In this document: positions 1 through 8,204 of the stretch, piece after piece
Numbering within the stretch: position 1 is the stretch's first letter
Layout: each line of letters opens with the position of its first letter
Assembly (NCBI GenBank): GCA_016874135.1
Contig: VGVE01000004.1
Location: forward strand, 16,862-80,861
DNA length: 64,000 nt
Direction: 5' to 3'
Origin: Gammaproteobacteria bacterium
Lineage (GTDB): Bacteria; Pseudomonadota; Gammaproteobacteria; Pseudomonadales; Azotimanducaceae
Program-made: the position numbers and the translations under genes
The notes under the pieces: model-generated
What the model saw: only the letters and a program-made list of their open reading frames with translations
Databases searched by the model: none
Told to the model about the DNA's origin: nothing

Positions 1-808
1 TGATGCCACCCATCGCGAGCGGTTCAACAACCGCGGAGACACCAAGAATACCGAGAATGTTGAAGATGTTGCTGCCCACGATGTTGCCGACCGCGATGTC
101 GCCTTCACCCTTGAACGAGGCGATCACCGACGTGGTGAGTTCAGGCAGGCTGGTACCCACGGCAACAATCGTTAGACCGATGAAGGCTTCACTGACGCCC
201 GCTGCCGTGGCGAGGTTTACGGCCGCAGCCACCAGAAGATTGCCGCCCGCAAACAGCAGACCCAGTCCGGCGACAATCAGCAGGAGCGCGTAACCGAAAC
301 CTCTACCAGGGGCGATATCCGTTCCGCTGCTCGCCCCATCTTTCCCGCCTCCGGATCGCCTGGCTTCAACCAGGACACAACACGTGTAGAGGATGATGGA
401 GATGAGCAGCGCCACACCCTCTTCAAGACCGAGTCTGCCATCGCGCAGCATGAACATCAGTACCAGGCTCACGAGGATCATCACGGGCGTATGGATCCGG
501 GTCATGGACCCGGAAGTGCTGAGCGGGCGCAGCATCGCTGCGAGCCCGAGAATCAGTGCGATGTTGCAGACGTTCGAACCCACGACGTTGCCGAGGGAGA
601 TGTCATTCTCGCCGATGGCTGCGGCGTGTACGGAAACGGCCATCTCGGGCATGGAAGTCCCGGCTGCAACAATCGTCACGCCGATGACCAGCGATGACAC
701 CCCAAGCCGTTGCGTAATGAGGATCGAACCACGCACCAGCCATTCGCCACCGAAATAAAGGATTGCGAGTCCGGCGACGGCCTGGAGCGCTTCAATCAGC
801 AAAGTCAT
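1..808 (-). CDS. Calcium/sodium antiporter, CaCA family (3' end outside window)
   Basis: An inner-membrane exchanger that probably swaps Na+ for Ca2+. Reading leftwards from the ATG at 806-808, the protein starts MTLLIEAL and stays open to the window edge (about 269 codons). Both alpha-repeat signatures of the CaCA superfamily are visible: GTSMPE followed by GNVVGSN, and later GTSLPE followed by GNIVGSN. The segments between are strongly hydrophobic. A charged loop around residues 145-165 (ARRSGGKDG) separates the two halves, as in YrbG-type proteins. It lies 40 bp downstream of a second, complete antiporter with the same architecture, so the pair looks like a tandem duplication transcribed together. 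Cation specificity cannot be read from sequence. Confidence 0.9.
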   Translation of the reverse strand, partial: MTLLIEALQAVAGLAILYFGGEWLVRGSILITQRLGVSSLVIGVTIVAAGTSMPEMAVSVHAAAIGENDISLGNVVGSNVCNIALILGLAAMLRPLSTSGSMTRIHTPVMILVSLVLMFMLRDGRLGLEEGVALLISIILYTCCVLVEARRSGGGKDGASSGTDIAPGRGFGYALLLIVAGLGLLFAGGNLLVAAAVNLATAAGVSEAFIGLTIVAVGTSLPELTTSVIASFKGEGDIAVGNIVGSNIFNILGILGVSAVVEPLAMGGI

Positions 809-848
809 GGCTAGTTAGCCACTGAGGATTCGTCTGCGGCCGAGAGGT

Positions 849-1793
849 TCAGATATGGCTCGCAAGCCACATGGTGTAGCCCACATAACCGGTGAGAAAG
901 AGGCAGCCGGTGAACCGGCCGACCTGTTTCCACACAACAAGCACGAGCAGCAGCAGAACTGCCGCCGCCAGCATGACACCCATATCGACGCTCGTGACAC
1001 CACCGCTTACGAGTGGGTTGATAACGCCGGTACTGCCGAGGATGAACAGCACGTTGAAAATGTTGGTGCCAACGATGTTGCCGATGGCGATGTCCCCGGC
1101 CTTCTTTACTGCAGCGATCACACTCGTGGTGAGCTCCGGCAGGCTCGTGCCGACGGCAACGATGGTGAGGCCGATGAATGTTTCGGAGACCCCTGCATCG
1201 ATGGCCAGATCAACCGCACCTTTGACCAGGAGCCGCGCGCCGAGCACGAGCAGACCGAGACCCGCGACGATGAGCTTGACACAGTAACCAACACCTTTGC
1301 CTTCCGCGAGGGTGTACGCATCATCACCGGTGTCTGCACCACCATCCCGGCGGGCTTCCACGATCGTGTAGCCGATATAGGCCAGCATGCCGGCCAGGAG
1401 CACTGTGCTGTCGAAGCGGCTCAGTTCGCCGTCCATCATCGTGAGCGCCAGCAGTACCGCAGCACCGATCATGATGGGAGTGTGCACCCGCACCATCGAG
1501 GATACCGATTGCACTGCCCGGATGATGGCAGAGATGCCGAGGATCAGCAGGATGTTGGCGATGTTTGACCCTACCACGTTGCCAAGAGCAATGTCGTTGG
1601 CACCATCCAGCGCCGCGTTTACCGACACCACCAGTTCCGGCGTACTCGTGCCGATCGCCACGATGGTGACGCCGATGATGATCGGCGGGATTCCGAATCG
1701 GGTCGCAAGCAGGCTCGAACCCCGTACCAGCCACTCGCCACCGAAAAAGAGGACCACAATTCCGGCGGCGATCATCAGAAGGTCAATCAGCAT
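849..1793 (-). CDS. Calcium/sodium antiporter, CaCA family
   Basis: A complete 314-residue exchanger, the usual length for the YrbG/CaCA family. The N-terminal half carries GTSTPE and GNVVGSN; the C-terminal half carries GTSLPE and GNIVGTN. These are the two inverted alpha repeats that form the cation pathway. About ten hydrophobic segments are evident, with a soluble loop near residues 145-160 (ARRDGGADTGDD). It is the first gene of the antiporter pair, and its paralogue starts 40 bp downstream. The start is the ATG at 1791-1793, immediately before MLIDLLMI. The two copies are clearly divergent, so the duplication is not recent. Confidence 0.93.
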   Translation of the reverse strand: MLIDLLMIAAGIVVLFFGGEWLVRGSSLLATRFGIPPIIIGVTIVAIGTSTPELVVSVNAALDGANDIALGNVVGSNIANILLILGISAIIRAVQSVSSMVRVHTPIMIGAAVLLALTMMDGELSRFDSTVLLAGMLAYIGYTIVEARRDGGADTGDDAYTLAEGKGVGYCVKLIVAGLGLLVLGARLLVKGAVDLAIDAGVSETFIGLTIVAVGTSLPELTTSVIAAVKKAGDIAIGNIVGTNIFNVLFILGSTGVINPLVSGGVTSVDMGVMLAAAVLLLLVLVVWKQVGRFTGCLFLTGYVGYTMWLASHI

Positions 1794-1858
1794 TCAGGAT
1801 AATCCACAGGTCGAGGGGCTCCTTTGCAGAGGGAGGGAGGGTGCCTTGATCAGGCGAC

Positions 1859-3025
1859 TTAGCGAAGCGGCGAATCGAGCAGCTCGCGGGCGATGATGTG
1901 GCGTTGTACTTCGCTCGGCCCTTCGCCGATGCGCCGGATGCGCATCTCGCGGTACCAGCGCTCAAACGGGAAGTCTTTGGTCACACCGTAACCGCCGAAC
2001 ATCTGCATGCAGCGGTCGACGACACGGCTGGCTGCTTCGGTCGCCACCAGCTTGGCCATGGCGGCTTCGGTGCGAAATGACTCGCCCCGATCCGCCTTCG
2101 CTGCAGCTTCCAGGGTGAGCCATCGGGACTGGCGAATGTCGACCTCATTGTCCACCAGCATCCACTGGATGGCCTGGCGCGACGACAGCGGAGCGCCGAA
2201 CGTTTCCCTCTGCGGCACATAGTCAAGCGCCATCTGGTGCGCCTTCACGGCCACCCCGATGCAGCCCGCTGCATAAGGAATCCGTTGGCGCGTCAGGCGC
2301 TCGTTGGCGATGGCGAACCCGCCATTCACCTTGCCAAGGATGTTGCCGTGGGGAACTCGCATGTTGTCGAACGAAAGCTCCGTTGCGTAATGGGCACTGC
2401 GGAGCGTGTGCACGACTCGGCGAACGCGGAATCCGGGAGTGTCCGTATCGACAATGAAACAGGTCACGCCGTTACGACCGTTTTCTGGCTCGGTGCGCGC
2501 GAACACCAAGCCGAACTGGGCCTTGTCCGCACCACTGATGAAGATCTTGCCGCCATTGATCACCCACGTGTCTCCGTCGCGCACCGCCTTTGTCCGGATC
2601 GCCCGGGCAGGGTCGCTGCCACCGGAAGGTTCGGTCAATCCGAAGAATCCGCGTTTTTCGCCGCGTAAAACCGGATGGAGGTACTTTTCCTTCTGCGCAT
2701 CGCTGGCTTCGAAAAGCTGCGCGAGACCTGCTCCGCCAAACACGCCATAACAGGGCGCATAAAGTCCGGCACGGTGCTGGCTCATCTCGATAGCGAGCAA
2801 GGTGCGGGTCGTCAGGTCGATGTCCGGGCCGCCGTAGGTGGGCGGGATATCCAGTCCGTAGAGACCCATAGCCTTCGTCTTCTCGATCAGACGCGCCTTG
2901 TCCGCCGGGTCGAGCTCATCGGCATCCGGATCGAGGTGCAGTTCCAGCGGCAGGATTTCCTCGCGTACAAAACGGCGCACGAGTTCAACCAAGAGCGATT
3001 GTTCAGAGCTCAGCGTGAGATCCAA
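1859..3025 (-). CDS. Acyl-CoA dehydrogenase
   Basis: A 388-residue flavoenzyme that introduces the alpha-beta double bond into acyl-CoA thioesters and passes electrons to ETF. The length and order fit the ACAD family: a helical N-terminal domain, the beta domain with FFGLTEPSGGSDPA (flavin and substrate contact), and a C-terminal helical domain ending in MFGGYGVTKDFPFERWYRE and then GEGPSEVQ, the region that carries the catalytic glutamate in many members. The only plausible start is a TTG at 3023-3025, because a stop lies in frame just upstream. The substrate is unknown. Its neighbours (antiporters and a penicillin-acylase-type hydrolase) do not specify one. Confidence 0.92.
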   Translation of the reverse strand: MDLTLSSEQSLLVELVRRFVREEILPLELHLDPDADELDPADKARLIEKTKAMGLYGLDIPPTYGGPDIDLTTRTLLAIEMSQHRAGLYAPCYGVFGGAGLAQLFEASDAQKEKYLHPVLRGEKRGFFGLTEPSGGSDPARAIRTKAVRDGDTWVINGGKIFISGADKAQFGLVFARTEPENGRNGVTCFIVDTDTPGFRVRRVVHTLRSAHYATELSFDNMRVPHGNILGKVNGGFAIANERLTRQRIPYAAGCIGVAVKAHQMALDYVPQRETFGAPLSSRQAIQWMLVDNEVDIRQSRWLTLEAAAKADRGESFRTEAAMAKLVATEAASRVVDRCMQMFGGYGVTKDFPFERWYREMRIRRIGEGPSEVQRHIIARELLDSPLR

Positions 3026-3057
3026 GGGAAATTCAATCAGAAGTGAGTAGTTTCACT

Positions 3058-5226
3058 CTAGCGAGACCCCCCGTTCAGATGCAAGAAGGGGAGATGCAAT
3101 ACGGACCGCGAGGCCTTTTCGACGTCAGCACGGTTGAACCATGCGCGTTTGTACTTGCGGTCAGCGAACAGCCGCGCCTGGTCCATGTAGTGGGGAGAAT
3201 CAGGGTTCGCGCTCGCCCCGAAGACCAGCAGCGAGCGAGCGTCATTCACCGCACTGAAATCTACCAGCCCCACATAGGAATGGCCTGCGATCGCATAGAG
3301 TCGTTTCTGGCCCGGTGATGGCCGCGCATAGACGTTGAAGATGGTGCCGAATGGATCACCCGGTCCACCGGATACCGCAAGGCTTGGCGCTGCGTCGTCA
3401 AAAGCTTCCTGGCCACCGCTGTGTCGACGCTGCAGGCGATTGAGTTCGCCCCACCTGACTTTCCACGAACCAAAGGCGGCGGTGAGTTCATCCAGGGCCT
3501 GAATCAGCGCCTTCACCGGATCAGACACACCTTTCTGCGTCATCACGAACCGCCACTGGAAATACAGCGCCATCCCGGTTGAATCAGCGCGCGCCTGACG
3601 ATCCCACTTCAGCAGGAGAATCACTGCCTTGTTGATCCGGTCAAAGGCATCGGGTTGCAGATCACGGGAAGCAGCTTCAACCACCAGCATGGGCAGCATC
3701 GTATCGGCTTCAAGAACACGAGTATCAAACGTTATGTCCATGAGCTGCGTGAATGCAAACGGTTTGTTCCCGGACAGCATCAAGCGCGATTGGCGCGAGC
3801 GGTTGTTATCGGCTTCAGGCGCCATATAACGCGGGTACTTCGCTGCATCGAGGTTGAAGCCGTCACCGGTTGCCATAAACGGTGTGGCATTGCAGTTCTG
3901 CAGATAGCCAGGAGGGGGATTTTCGAGCAACGGCAGCTCTTCCAGCGGGTGATAGCCCTGCCACTCATTGGCCGGATCACTGCCGTCCACAGGTTGCGTC
4001 CAGTCGACATCATCACGGCGTTTCGGCACCGCGCCGTAATAGGCATAGAAGATGTTGCCGTCGGCATCAGCGTACATGGTGTTGAACATGGGAGACGCGA
4101 GTCGTCCGAGGGCCGCGCGGAACTGCACCAGGTTCTGCGCCTTCAACATGGCATAACGCTGTTGCAGCTGGCCACCTTCTTCGAATTTCGCGAAGCGGAG
4201 CGCCAGCATTTCTTCACCGCGTTTGGCGAGCAGCGGGCCGTGATGGGAACGGAAAAATGTAAACCATCGTCGTTCGGAACCGGCTTCTGTCTTGACGACG
4301 ATGCTGTCCTGCCAGGAAGTCAGTTCGCGTTTACCGCCGTCATACTCATATTGCATGGGCCTCTTGCCATCGTTGACCCTCAGCCGATAGACATCGACCA
4401 CATCCGGCGTGTTGACCGTATGGCTCCAACCGAGGCGTTCATTGTGGCCAATGGTTGGCAGAGGGGAAGCGAAGAATCCTGCACCGGAAAAGTGTAGCCC
4501 TTCGTCACTGTGCAGATGGCCTTCATACCATTGACCGGGCCCGAAGTAAGGTTGGTGTGGGTTGATAAAGAGGACCGCGCCTCCTGAACGGGAGCGTGAA
4601 GGGGCGATGGCCCAGGTATTCGATCCGGCCTGTTCATAGGCGGCATCGAGGGCCTGATTGAAGGCTGCGGTACGGATCGTAGCGGGGGAAGGTGCCTCGT
4701 CCGCTTTCCCGGAGATCGCCATAACGGCAGCGATTTCTTCCGGCTTGAGTCCGGCACGATTGAAGATAAAGAGCTGATACACCGAAAACCGCGAGAAGGC
4801 GACAAAGTGCCAGGGGTAGAACCGTTCAATCAGCCGGGGCTTGGTTCCCGTACGCTTGACGTAGTCGTTCAGTGCTGCCGCTGCGGCACTGGTAAGGGCC
4901 TGCGCTTCAGATGGCAGTGACATCCATTCTTCATGTGAAAGTTCGGGAATCCGCAGCGCGCGATTGAGCCAGTCTGCAGCCACACTGCCAGCACCATAGA
5001 CCTCAGCGGACCGGCCGAGCGCCTGGATCAGGGAATCTTCAACCTGCCAGAAGTTGTCTTCTGCCTGGGCTGTAACAAAGCCATACACGACGCTGGCATC
5101 AGTTGGCCCGTACACATGGGGTACACCCCACTCGTCGCGGTGGATCGTTACAGTGTTATCCGCAGCAAGCCCGGCAGCAGAGAACGAGGAAAGTACGATC
5201 AGGAGAGCGGCGCTGATGCGAATCAT
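3058..5226 (-). CDS. Penicillin acylase family (Ntn) amidohydrolase, exported
   Basis: A 722-residue N-terminal-nucleophile hydrolase expected to cleave amide bonds of acylated substrates (beta-lactam side chains, acyl-homoserine lactones or related amides) in the periplasm. The N-terminus is a signal peptide (IRISAALLIVLSSFSAAGLAA). The alpha-chain part follows, with DEWGVPHVY near residue 35. The autocatalytic junction is at AGSNTWAI, with the nucleophilic Ser near residue 202. Downstream, NPHQPY and GHNERLGWSHT are typical of the beta chain. The start was taken as the ATG at 5224-5226 rather than the preceding TTG. The gene ends with TAG, which is useful evidence that TAG is a real stop here. 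Substrate is not predictable. Confidence 0.9.
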   Translation of the reverse strand: MIRISAALLIVLSSFSAAGLAADNTVTIHRDEWGVPHVYGPTDASVVYGFVTAQAEDNFWQVEDSLIQALGRSAEVYGAGSVAADWLNRALRIPELSHEEWMSLPSEAQALTSAAAAALNDYVKRTGTKPRLIERFYPWHFVAFSRFSVYQLFIFNRAGLKPEEIAAVMAISGKADEAPSPATIRTAAFNQALDAAYEQAGSNTWAIAPSRSRSGGAVLFINPHQPYFGPGQWYEGHLHSDEGLHFSGAGFFASPLPTIGHNERLGWSHTVNTPDVVDVYRLRVNDGKRPMQYEYDGGKRELTSWQDSIVVKTEAGSERRWFTFFRSHHGPLLAKRGEEMLALRFAKFEEGGQLQQRYAMLKAQNLVQFRAALGRLASPMFNTMYADADGNIFYAYYGAVPKRRDDVDWTQPVDGSDPANEWQGYHPLEELPLLENPPPGYLQNCNATPFMATGDGFNLDAAKYPRYMAPEADNNRSRQSRLMLSGNKPFAFTQLMDITFDTRVLEADTMLPMLVVEAASRDLQPDAFDRINKAVILLLKWDRQARADSTGMALYFQWRFVMTQKGVSDPVKALIQALDELTAAFGSWKVRWGELNRLQRRHSGGQEAFDDAAPSLAVSGGPGDPFGTIFNVYARPSPGQKRLYAIAGHSYVGLVDFSAVNDARSLLVFGASANPDSPHYMDQARLFADRKYKRAWFNRADVEKASRSVLHLPFLHLNGGSR

Positions 5227-6731
5227 CAAAGTGTTCCGACGGACCGAGGGACAGGAACCCCAGTGAACCCGACCGCAGGCTATTCAGCAAGGCGTAGAAA
5301 CCAGTCGATTGACTCGAGCAGGTTCGCCTTCAGGAGAAGCCCGACCGCGTTGGTGAGCACGCCAACCGGTGATCCTGCGTCAGATCGACGAGAGCCGTTC
5401 ACACCACCTACTCGCTCGATGCGTACGGTTACGGCATGGTTCAGACCCCCGCCGAAGCGTTTCGTTTCTCCCGCGACGAACCGCTCACGCTACCGGGTGG
5501 CGCGATCGCTCGGCTTGACCGGCCGCTCGACTTCATGGCGATTACCGACCATGCGGAGTGGCTCGACTTCCTGCATCTATGGCCCGATCCCGGCCAGTCT
5601 CCACTCTCGGCATGCCAGGCGTTGCGCTTGCACAGCGGCCCAAAAGGCGGCAGCAAGATATTCGCGGATTTCGTCGTGCCCTCCATTACGAAGTAAGCGC
5701 CGGCGCCACTCGCGCCCTGCGCAGAGAATCCGGAACTCTGCGCGAGCGAGAGCCTCGCTCAGTGGCAACGAATTCAGGCGCAGGCCAACGCGGCCGATAA
5801 TCCCTGCGAGTTCACCGCGCTGCTCGGATACGAGTGGTCCGCCACTCGGACATTCAGTCACACGCATCGCGCCGTGATTTTCAGGAGCGCCGCAGTCACC
5901 GCCACGGCCATTGACTACATCCGTCACCCGGGCCTCAACGATCTCTTCTCGGAACTCGACCGCCAGTGCCGCCGGGAAGCCGGATGCGAAGCACTGACTA
6001 TTCCCCACAACACCAATATGAGTGACGGTGCGAGTTTCGACGTGTTGACCGAGGACGCCAGCTTGCGTCGCATGCGCGCCAGGTACGAACGCCTCATCGA
6101 GATTCACCAGCAGAAGGGCAACAGCGAGTGCCTCGCACCGCTCGGTGTGACAGATGAATCGGACTGCAGCCTTGAAATTTCCCTGACGCGACACTCGCGC
6201 CCAGCGCCCCCCTTTACCTATACCGCGGATGAATGGGCCAGGATGCGCGCCGGCTACGTGCGCGGTCTGCTGTTGCACGGCCTCGAAGCCACAGCTGAGC
6301 CGACCTCGTCTGGCGCCGGAGCGCTCAAACTCGGCATCGTCGGCGCTACGGACACGCACGCCGCAACGCCAGGGTTCGTCGAAGAAGCGCTATGGCTCGG
6401 ACCGGGATTCGGCAGCCTCACCCTTGAAAACAACATGACACGTCTCAGCTCTAACCCGGGCGGTCTCACTGCAGTGTGGGCGCCACAGAATACCCGGGCT
6501 GACATATTCGATGCGCTGCACCGGCGGGAGGTTTATGCGACGAGCGGACCTCGCATTCGCCTGCGGTTCGATGCCGGGCTGAACAAGGGCTCTGAGGTGC
6601 TAGCCTGCGACATATTGGCGGACTCTGCGGTGCCTGTGGTGATGGATAGCGACCTTGTCTGGGGGAGGGTCAGCCCGTCTTTCGCATTCAGGCACTGGCA
6701 GATCGCAATGCACTCGCGCGCATCGAGATCA

Positions 6732-6899
6732 TCAGCGGTACTTCTCCGCCTTCACCTGTTTGTAGAGGCGCACCAACTCGTCCACCTGTTGGTGCAACTG
6801 CGCTTTCGACATCTCCAACTGCTCCCGGTCGAACTCGTCTTGCTCCACGTTGTCGGCGGCTCCGAACCCGATCCTCGGCTCGCTTGAGTTCTCGCTCAT
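6732..6899 (-). CDS. Small charged, probably coiled-coil protein within the insertion (unrecognised)
   Basis: A 55-residue frame reading MSENSSEPRIGFG at its start and ending VKAEKYR. It is preceded by AAGGA five bases before the ATG. The middle (QLEMSKAQLHQQVDELVRLYKQV) has heptad-like spacing of L, M and V and many charged residues, suggesting a helix or coiled coil. Further upstream lies an AT-rich stretch (TTGATC, then 17 bases, then TTTATA on the minus strand) that could be a promoter. The last two codons and the TGA come from the flanking DUF3604 sequence, so the present 3' end was created by the insertion. No family was recognised, and it may be non-coding. Confidence 0.35.
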   Translation of the reverse strand: MSENSSEPRIGFGAADNVEQDEFDREQLEMSKAQLHQQVDELVRLYKQVKAEKYR

Positions 6900-7034
6900 C
6901 GATTCCTTCTCGGAGGAGGAATTGCTTTGTGCTTTTTGCATAGTCCTGCCTGACGTGTTTTAACTTGACACCAAGTTTCTTATATAAATCTTGCTCAGGA
7001 AACCAGATCAACGCTTGGAATGCAGCAAAGGTAC
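6742..7034. mobile_element. ~293-bp insertion in the DUF3604 gene with 5-bp direct repeats
   Basis: The DUF3604 reading frame stops matching after GGTAC (6737-6741) and resumes after another GGTAC (7030-7034). Removing 6742-7034 restores a seamless ...IISGTFTDGK... reading, so the insertion and a GGTAC target duplication can be inferred from the sequence. The insert is more AT-rich on its right side and carries a short leftward frame with a ribosome binding site. The ends are not convincing inverted repeats (TTCTCCGC against TTTGCTGC on the opposite strand, 5 of 8). There is no room for a transposase, so this would be a non-autonomous element or a filler insertion. The family is unknown. Confidence 0.55.
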
Positions 7035-7399
7035 CTTCACCGACGGCAAGCAGGAGCAGCACGTGATTCCCGTCTGGCAGGGAGATGCTCGCAATGTCTG
7101 TGTCGTGTGGCGTGATGAGAATTACGACCCGGCCTCGCCATCGTTCTGGTATGCGCGCGTGCAGGAAACAGAGTCGCCGCGCTGGTCAGCGTTGATGTGC
7201 AGGCGTACGGGCCGGTGCGACGAATTCCCGGATGCTGACCAGATGATCATCGAACGCGCTTGGTCTTCGCCGATCTGGTCGATGCCTCGGTAGGCACGGC
7301 CCATTTCTGCGGGAAGTACGTTCACGAGAGCGATACCTTCGCTCGTTGTGAACTACGAAACCGGATCCCGGGTGGGGATACCGAGATAAAAGCTGCCCA

Positions 7400-7717
7400 T
7401 TACGGATGCAACCGGCCCAGCCGCATAGGCGCATTTGCTGCTGGCAGTGCACCTTGATCCGCCTGATACACCATCAGTAGCTCACGATAGCGAGTGTGGT
7501 AGGACGACGTGGACTCAACACGGAACTGCACCGCACCGGCAACCGTCTCAAACGCCTCGCCTACTGCGCTGCGCAGACCAAACAGGCTGCGCGCGTCGGC
7601 CACACCGATGAAGAGGACTTTGCCGCTCGGATCCGCCAGCTCAAAAACGCCGAGTTGCCCCGGCAGTTTTGCAGCCTCCTCGCGAGGCTGCCAAGGTTTG
7701 TCGATACACAGCACCAC
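7400..7717 (-). CDS. Small GIY-YIG-like domain protein
   Basis: A 105-residue protein whose core (GVFELADPSGKVLFIGVADA, followed by LFGLRSAVGEAF) resembles the compact GIY-YIG-like fold found in short uncharacterised bacterial proteins. A canonical nuclease would need a second tyrosine and conserved Arg and Glu. Here Arg and Glu occur (RYRELL), but the first motif is GVF...FIG rather than GIY...YIG, so nuclease activity is doubtful. The start is a GTG at 7715-7717. It stands alone between two decayed genes (the DUF3604 remnant to the left and a possible nucleoside hydrolase remnant to the right), with no operon partner. The function is unknown. Confidence 0.6.
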   Translation of the reverse strand: MVLCIDKPWQPREEAAKLPGQLGVFELADPSGKVLFIGVADARSLFGLRSAVGEAFETVAGAVQFRVESTSSYHTRYRELLMVYQADQGALPAANAPMRLGRLHP

Positions 7718-7853
7718 AGATAATCTCCGTCAGGGCTTAATGGCCTTCTTGTTCACTACTTTCGAGAATCTCATGGAGTTGAAAAGCTCAACATCCACTT
7801 CTTCGCAGGGTAGCACCATCATTGCACCGCGACAGCCGAGGAGAACGCCCCTT

Positions 7854-8066
7854 CTATCTGCACAACCGATCCAGCAGCAGGGCATCAAACGCCGGCGCAT
7901 CGCGCCACCCGGTGGCCACCCGCATCGTGCGGCCATGCGCTTCCTCGCGAGTATTCCCCGAATCGTCGACGGCGATGCTGAGTATCTCCATCGTCAGCGC
8001 CTCGTCAGCGAAGGCGAGGTAGACCGCAACCGTGTCGTACAGCGTCGTCGAGGGCTCCTTTATCAA
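7854..8066 (-). pseudogene. Remnant resembling the C-terminus of a nucleoside hydrolase
   Basis: About 70 codons on the minus strand contain TLYDTVAVYLAFADEALTME, then VDDSGNT, RVATGWRDAPAFDALLLDRL and a stop. This matches my recollection of the C-terminal end of inosine-uridine-type nucleoside hydrolases (a D-x-VAVYLA helix, a VTDDG strand, and a final AFDxLLLxRL helix). Nothing upstream resembles the Asp-rich N-terminal DTDxxxDD calcium site, and the preceding frame is broken. It is therefore at most a 3' fragment. The family assignment is tentative. The rest of the 7718-8204 interval holds no recognisable gene. Confidence 0.4.
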
Positions 8067-8204
8067 GCAGACCCATTCTGTGCAGCTCGAGGTTTTGAAA
8101 ACAACTGCCTAACGGAATGAGGACACGAATAGCGAATCGAACCAGCAGACGTTGACAGTCATTGTCCAAACTCGGCACCTCGATGAGGCGCCACAAAAAA
8201 ATCG

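Larger units (their letters stand above)
5263..7293 (+). pseudogene. DUF3604 family gene, disrupted by frameshifts, a stop and an insertion
   Basis: Homology to DUF3604 proteins (PHP-like, putatively exported metal-dependent hydrolases) is spread over three frames. The N-terminal motif VHTTYSLDAYGYG is at about 5397-5435, and LDRPLDFMAITDHAEW follows. The frame meets TAA at 5694-5696 and then continues in the same frame with QRIQAQAN, FTALLGYEWSA and IPHNTNMSDG, then GATDTHAATPG and REVYATSGPRIRLRF, as far as about 6600. A frameshift precedes PVFRIQALADRNALARIEII (6674-6733). The C-terminus resumes at 7030 (GTFTDGKQEQH, NVCVVWRDENYDP, WSALMCR) and ends with RAWSSPIW at 7293. Between the last two parts sits foreign sequence (6742-7034). 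The 5' end is also scrambled. It is almost certainly non-functional. Confidence 0.85.

Noticed and set aside
855..1568. A long plus-strand open frame opposite the second antiporter.
   Set aside because: It is a complementary shadow of a strongly conserved membrane protein; its composition (many H, D, R and T) is not protein-like.
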